Below, in pieces: positions 61,906-64,000 of a stretch of 64,000 nt of DNA. Source of the DNA: Reticulitermes speratus. Taxonomy: Eukaryota; Arthropoda; Insecta; Blattodea; Rhinotermitidae. Position 1 is the first letter of the stretch. Each line of letters starts with the position of its first letter. Both the position numbers and the translations under genes were made by a program. The stretch is taken from positions 15,508,406 through 15,572,405 of the forward strand of contig JAJKFL010000004.1 in the NCBI GenBank assembly GCA_021186555.1, written 5' to 3'. Below the pieces are notes generated by a model. The model saw only the letters and a list, made by a program, of their open reading frames with translations. It was not told the origin of the DNA and ran no database searches.

Positions 61906-62810
61906 TACAGGTAAACATGGGGGGCGCGCGGTGGCGCAGTTGGTTGAGGCACTACGCTACAAACCGGAACGTCGCGGGTTCGATTCCCGATGGTGTCATT
62001 GGAATTAATTCCTTGACATAATCGTTTCGGTCGCACTATGGCCCTGGGGTCGACTCAGCCTCTAACACAAATGAGTACCAGTAATATTTCCTGAGGGGTA
62101 AAGGCGGCCGGTGCGTAGGGCTGACAACCTTACCACCTTCATGTGCCGATTGTCTACAAATCTGGGAGCCTCAACCTCCTGGACCCCTCAGGGCCTGTCT
62201 AGGCCTGTAATGGGGTTGCTTTACCTTTACAGGTAAAAATGAATGTGCGTTTTCAAATAAAGTATGGTTTTAACGGAACTTACTATCACTCGATAAAGTA
62301 TTGTGGACACCCTCGGTTCCGAATGTTAGGCAAGTCTTATGAAAAGTGTGTAAAAACGGGCACAATATTATATAGGCTTTCAAACAAAATATGTCTTTCA
62401 TAGCATCGAGCTTTATTAAGTTATAATTCCTCACCACCATTGCATGAAGATAATCTCTAAGATATCTTATTGAAACGGGATCCAACATATAGAAAATACC
62501 GCAAAAATTTAATTTTCACCCTTTAGTAACGTCTGTATTTCACTATACCGACTTTCAAGAAAGTCACCTCTCAGCGGCATTATATGGGTATCTTCTGTAC
62601 CGAATTTCACCCAAATTGGCCAATAAATATGAAAATTGTGGTACAGTTTCTTTTATGCTCCTAAGTAAAGTTTGATTTTACTGCGCCGATTTTCAGGACA
62701 TGTTTTGTAAAGAACTCCCATACTGAGTTTCACGAAAATCCAAGTCGTCGATACTAGGTCACGGATGGACGGAGAAACAGGCGGTTGGACGTGAAGAGGC
62801 GTTCTTTTCT
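61790..62810. repeat. Diverged repeat region hosting SINE copy 2
   Basis: GCGAATTTCCCCCAAGTCGG with ACAATAAATG (about 61870-61900) resembles CCGAATTTCACCCAAATTGG with CCAATAAATA (about 62601-62630). A third related passage, GAGTTTCACGAAAATCCAAG, with a GGACGGAGAAACAGGCGG-like stretch follows at 62720-62785. The wording is that of widespread old insect interspersed repeats; the family is not assigned. Confidence 0.4.
61906..62241 (+). mobile_element. tRNA-derived SINE (Blattodean type), copy 2, with 14-bp TSD
   Basis: The SINE spans 61920-62227 between TACAGGTAAACATG (61906-61919) and TACAGGTAAAAATG (62228-62241), one mismatch. Its head has a strong box A (TGGCGCAGTTGG, 61932-61943) and strong box B (GGTTCGATTCC, 61977-61987). 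The body shares GGCCCTGGGGTCGACTCAGCC and GGGGTAAAGGCGGCCGG-type words with copy 1, but the tRNA head differs. The tail is TTTACCTT-like. It lies within a diverged repeat region. Confidence 0.85.
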
Positions 62811-63257
62811 ACTTCGTAAAATAGCCTAATAATGTCACCTATGATTATTATAGGCATGCTTGTTACAGGCATTATTATTATCATTACTATAGCTACTACT
62901 ACTAATACTACTGCTACTTGTACAACTTCTGTTATTTGTTACAGGTAAGTGTCAGTTCGAACATCCATTTTGAACTGTCACTGTGTTGGCATCATAAGAA
63001 CTGCCGCACTGAAGTGGGTCAGCTGTATCTGATCGAAAAATCATTAGCCCCATCTTCAGTTGCTATACAAGTATGAGGCACAGGCACTGTGGAAGGTAAT
63101 GTGGCATCGAAGTGCATCTGTATAGTCTGATTTTAATAATTTCGGTGCAGCGTAGCAAATCTGTTACATTTGCAAATCTGGGGCTTTGGAACTTGGACTT
63201 TCTCTGACATAGAGTGTAGAATCCAACCAGACTAACAGAGTCAAAATGAGTATATGG
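62242..63257. other. No gene recognised
   Basis: Contains the repeats above and an ATT/ACT-rich simple stretch at 62866-62925. No coding potential seen. Confidence 0.5.
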
Positions 63258-63890
63258 AGTGGGGACAAATGTAACATGGGAAATGGAGTAAGTTAATTAC
63301 TAACTTCGCGATTTGTACTCTTCTGTCTGTAGAATTAGGAAATTTAAGAACAGTAATTATGAATTAGAAGTATTAAAAATGAAAAATGGGAGATTACGGT
63401 CTCCTATAATGTGACGCTCTATCGTTTGGTATATATGTAGTGGCGTTTCGGAGAAAAACTCTCTCCATATTCAAGGTAGACAGAATTTAATGTTACGAAA
63501 TACCATAATTTGGTGCTGTTGGGACACCATTGTATAAATTATTAACTACACACATGGATAATAAGAGGGTTTTCAGGTCGTTGCCTTATTAGTAGCAGGG
63601 GAGCAAATCTCGCTTTAATACAAAACAAATTGTATGTTTATTAGGGTGGCAGAATTATTAAATTTGAAAGACTGAAAATGCCTTTCCGCTCATTAAAAAT
63701 TGCGTGTACTTTTAATTTTTTTCAATATTGGGAACTGTGATGATGTTAATTATTGCTTTACTGTAATTCACTCAAATCGTATCCTCTACGTTAAAGAAAA
63801 ATACTTATATTACACGAAATATGATAGAATGTGGCCAAGGGATGAGCTTCTGTGAATGTGGTAAATAAAATTCGGGTTGTTTGAAAGACC
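63258..63890 (+). mobile_element. Possible family A copy 5 (very old, split)
   Basis: GGGGACAAATGTAACATGGGAAATGGAGTA (described in two parts: GGGGACAAATGTAACATGGG then AAATGGAGTA, from about 63259) resembles the KRDEVTWEWS segment of copy 1. TTCTGTGAATGTGGTAAATAAAATTCGGG-like words near 63848-63876 resemble the family A terminus before LRVP. The spacing between them is about 240 bp larger than in copy 1, so a later insertion or chance similarity is possible. Confidence 0.4.
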
Positions 63891-64000
63891 GAGCAAATAC
63901 AGGTTCTCAAAATCGGCTCTTCGCTGTGGTGTTAATTACACAGAATGTGTCATCTTCGTATAGTGTGTATTTTACATTGCATAAATATAGATTATCCCAG

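Noticed and set aside
61932..61987. tRNA-like sequence with good A and B boxes
   Set aside because: It is the head of a SINE with a TSD and a SINE body, not a tRNA gene; the acceptor stem does not close.

Overview
The window looks like non-coding, transposon-rich DNA from an insect, most likely a cockroach or termite (Blattodea). The base composition is AT-rich. Two tRNA-headed SINEs at 57760-58049 and 61920-62227 share a body that I associate with Blattodea SINEs (Talua-like). At least four, probably five, copies of one non-LTR retrotransposon family are present. No host protein-coding gene, rRNA or functional tRNA could be recognised. Every convincing coding stretch belongs to a mobile element and every one is broken.

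Layout. 1-2237: non-LTR element 'A' copy 1, with its endonuclease half inverted relative to its reverse-transcriptase half. 2238-14.8 kb: mostly unidentified AT-rich DNA, with a paired TATCGATA motif at 8.8 kb, a degenerate hammerhead-like motif at 11.5 kb and an AC-rich minisatellite at 12.0-12.37 kb. 14.8-19.2 kb (minus): a nearly full-length but dead two-ORF non-LTR element 'B'. 19.2-27.7 kb: unidentified, with simple repeats. 27717-29066: a Penelope-like element remnant with a GIY-YIG endonuclease end, bounded by inverted arms that each carry a hammerhead-type ribozyme motif. 32644-35556: element A copy 2, itself split by a probable solo LTR and inserted in a hammerhead-like sequence. 37.4 kb: a 21-bp perfect foldback. 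37.86-38.45 kb: internally deleted mariner. 41021-44747: a Ginger (KRBA2-like integrase) DNA transposon with terminal inverted repeats and a visible intron, interrupted by a 1.4-kb insertion that carries an AP-type endonuclease and a 44-bp direct repeat. 45622-46334: a 120-bp perfect inverted repeat with a complete hammerhead motif in each arm and a 15-bp flanking duplication. 52.7 kb: another hammerhead-like motif. 54789-55274: element A copy 3 with a 13-bp target-site duplication. 57.8 and 62 kb: SINEs. 59.1 kb and probably 63.3-63.9 kb: old decayed element A 3-prime ends.

The most interesting content is the set of hammerhead-ribozyme-like motifs. Two pairs sit in inverted arms of Penelope-type elements. 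The pair at 45.6-46.3 kb is unmutated between its arms and has a target-site duplication, which points to a recent insertion of a compact non-autonomous element. The nested insertions (LTR into LINE into hammerhead repeat; endonuclease element into Ginger; SINE into an older diverged repeat) give a readable order of events. All family assignments come from reading motifs by eye; no database search was run.
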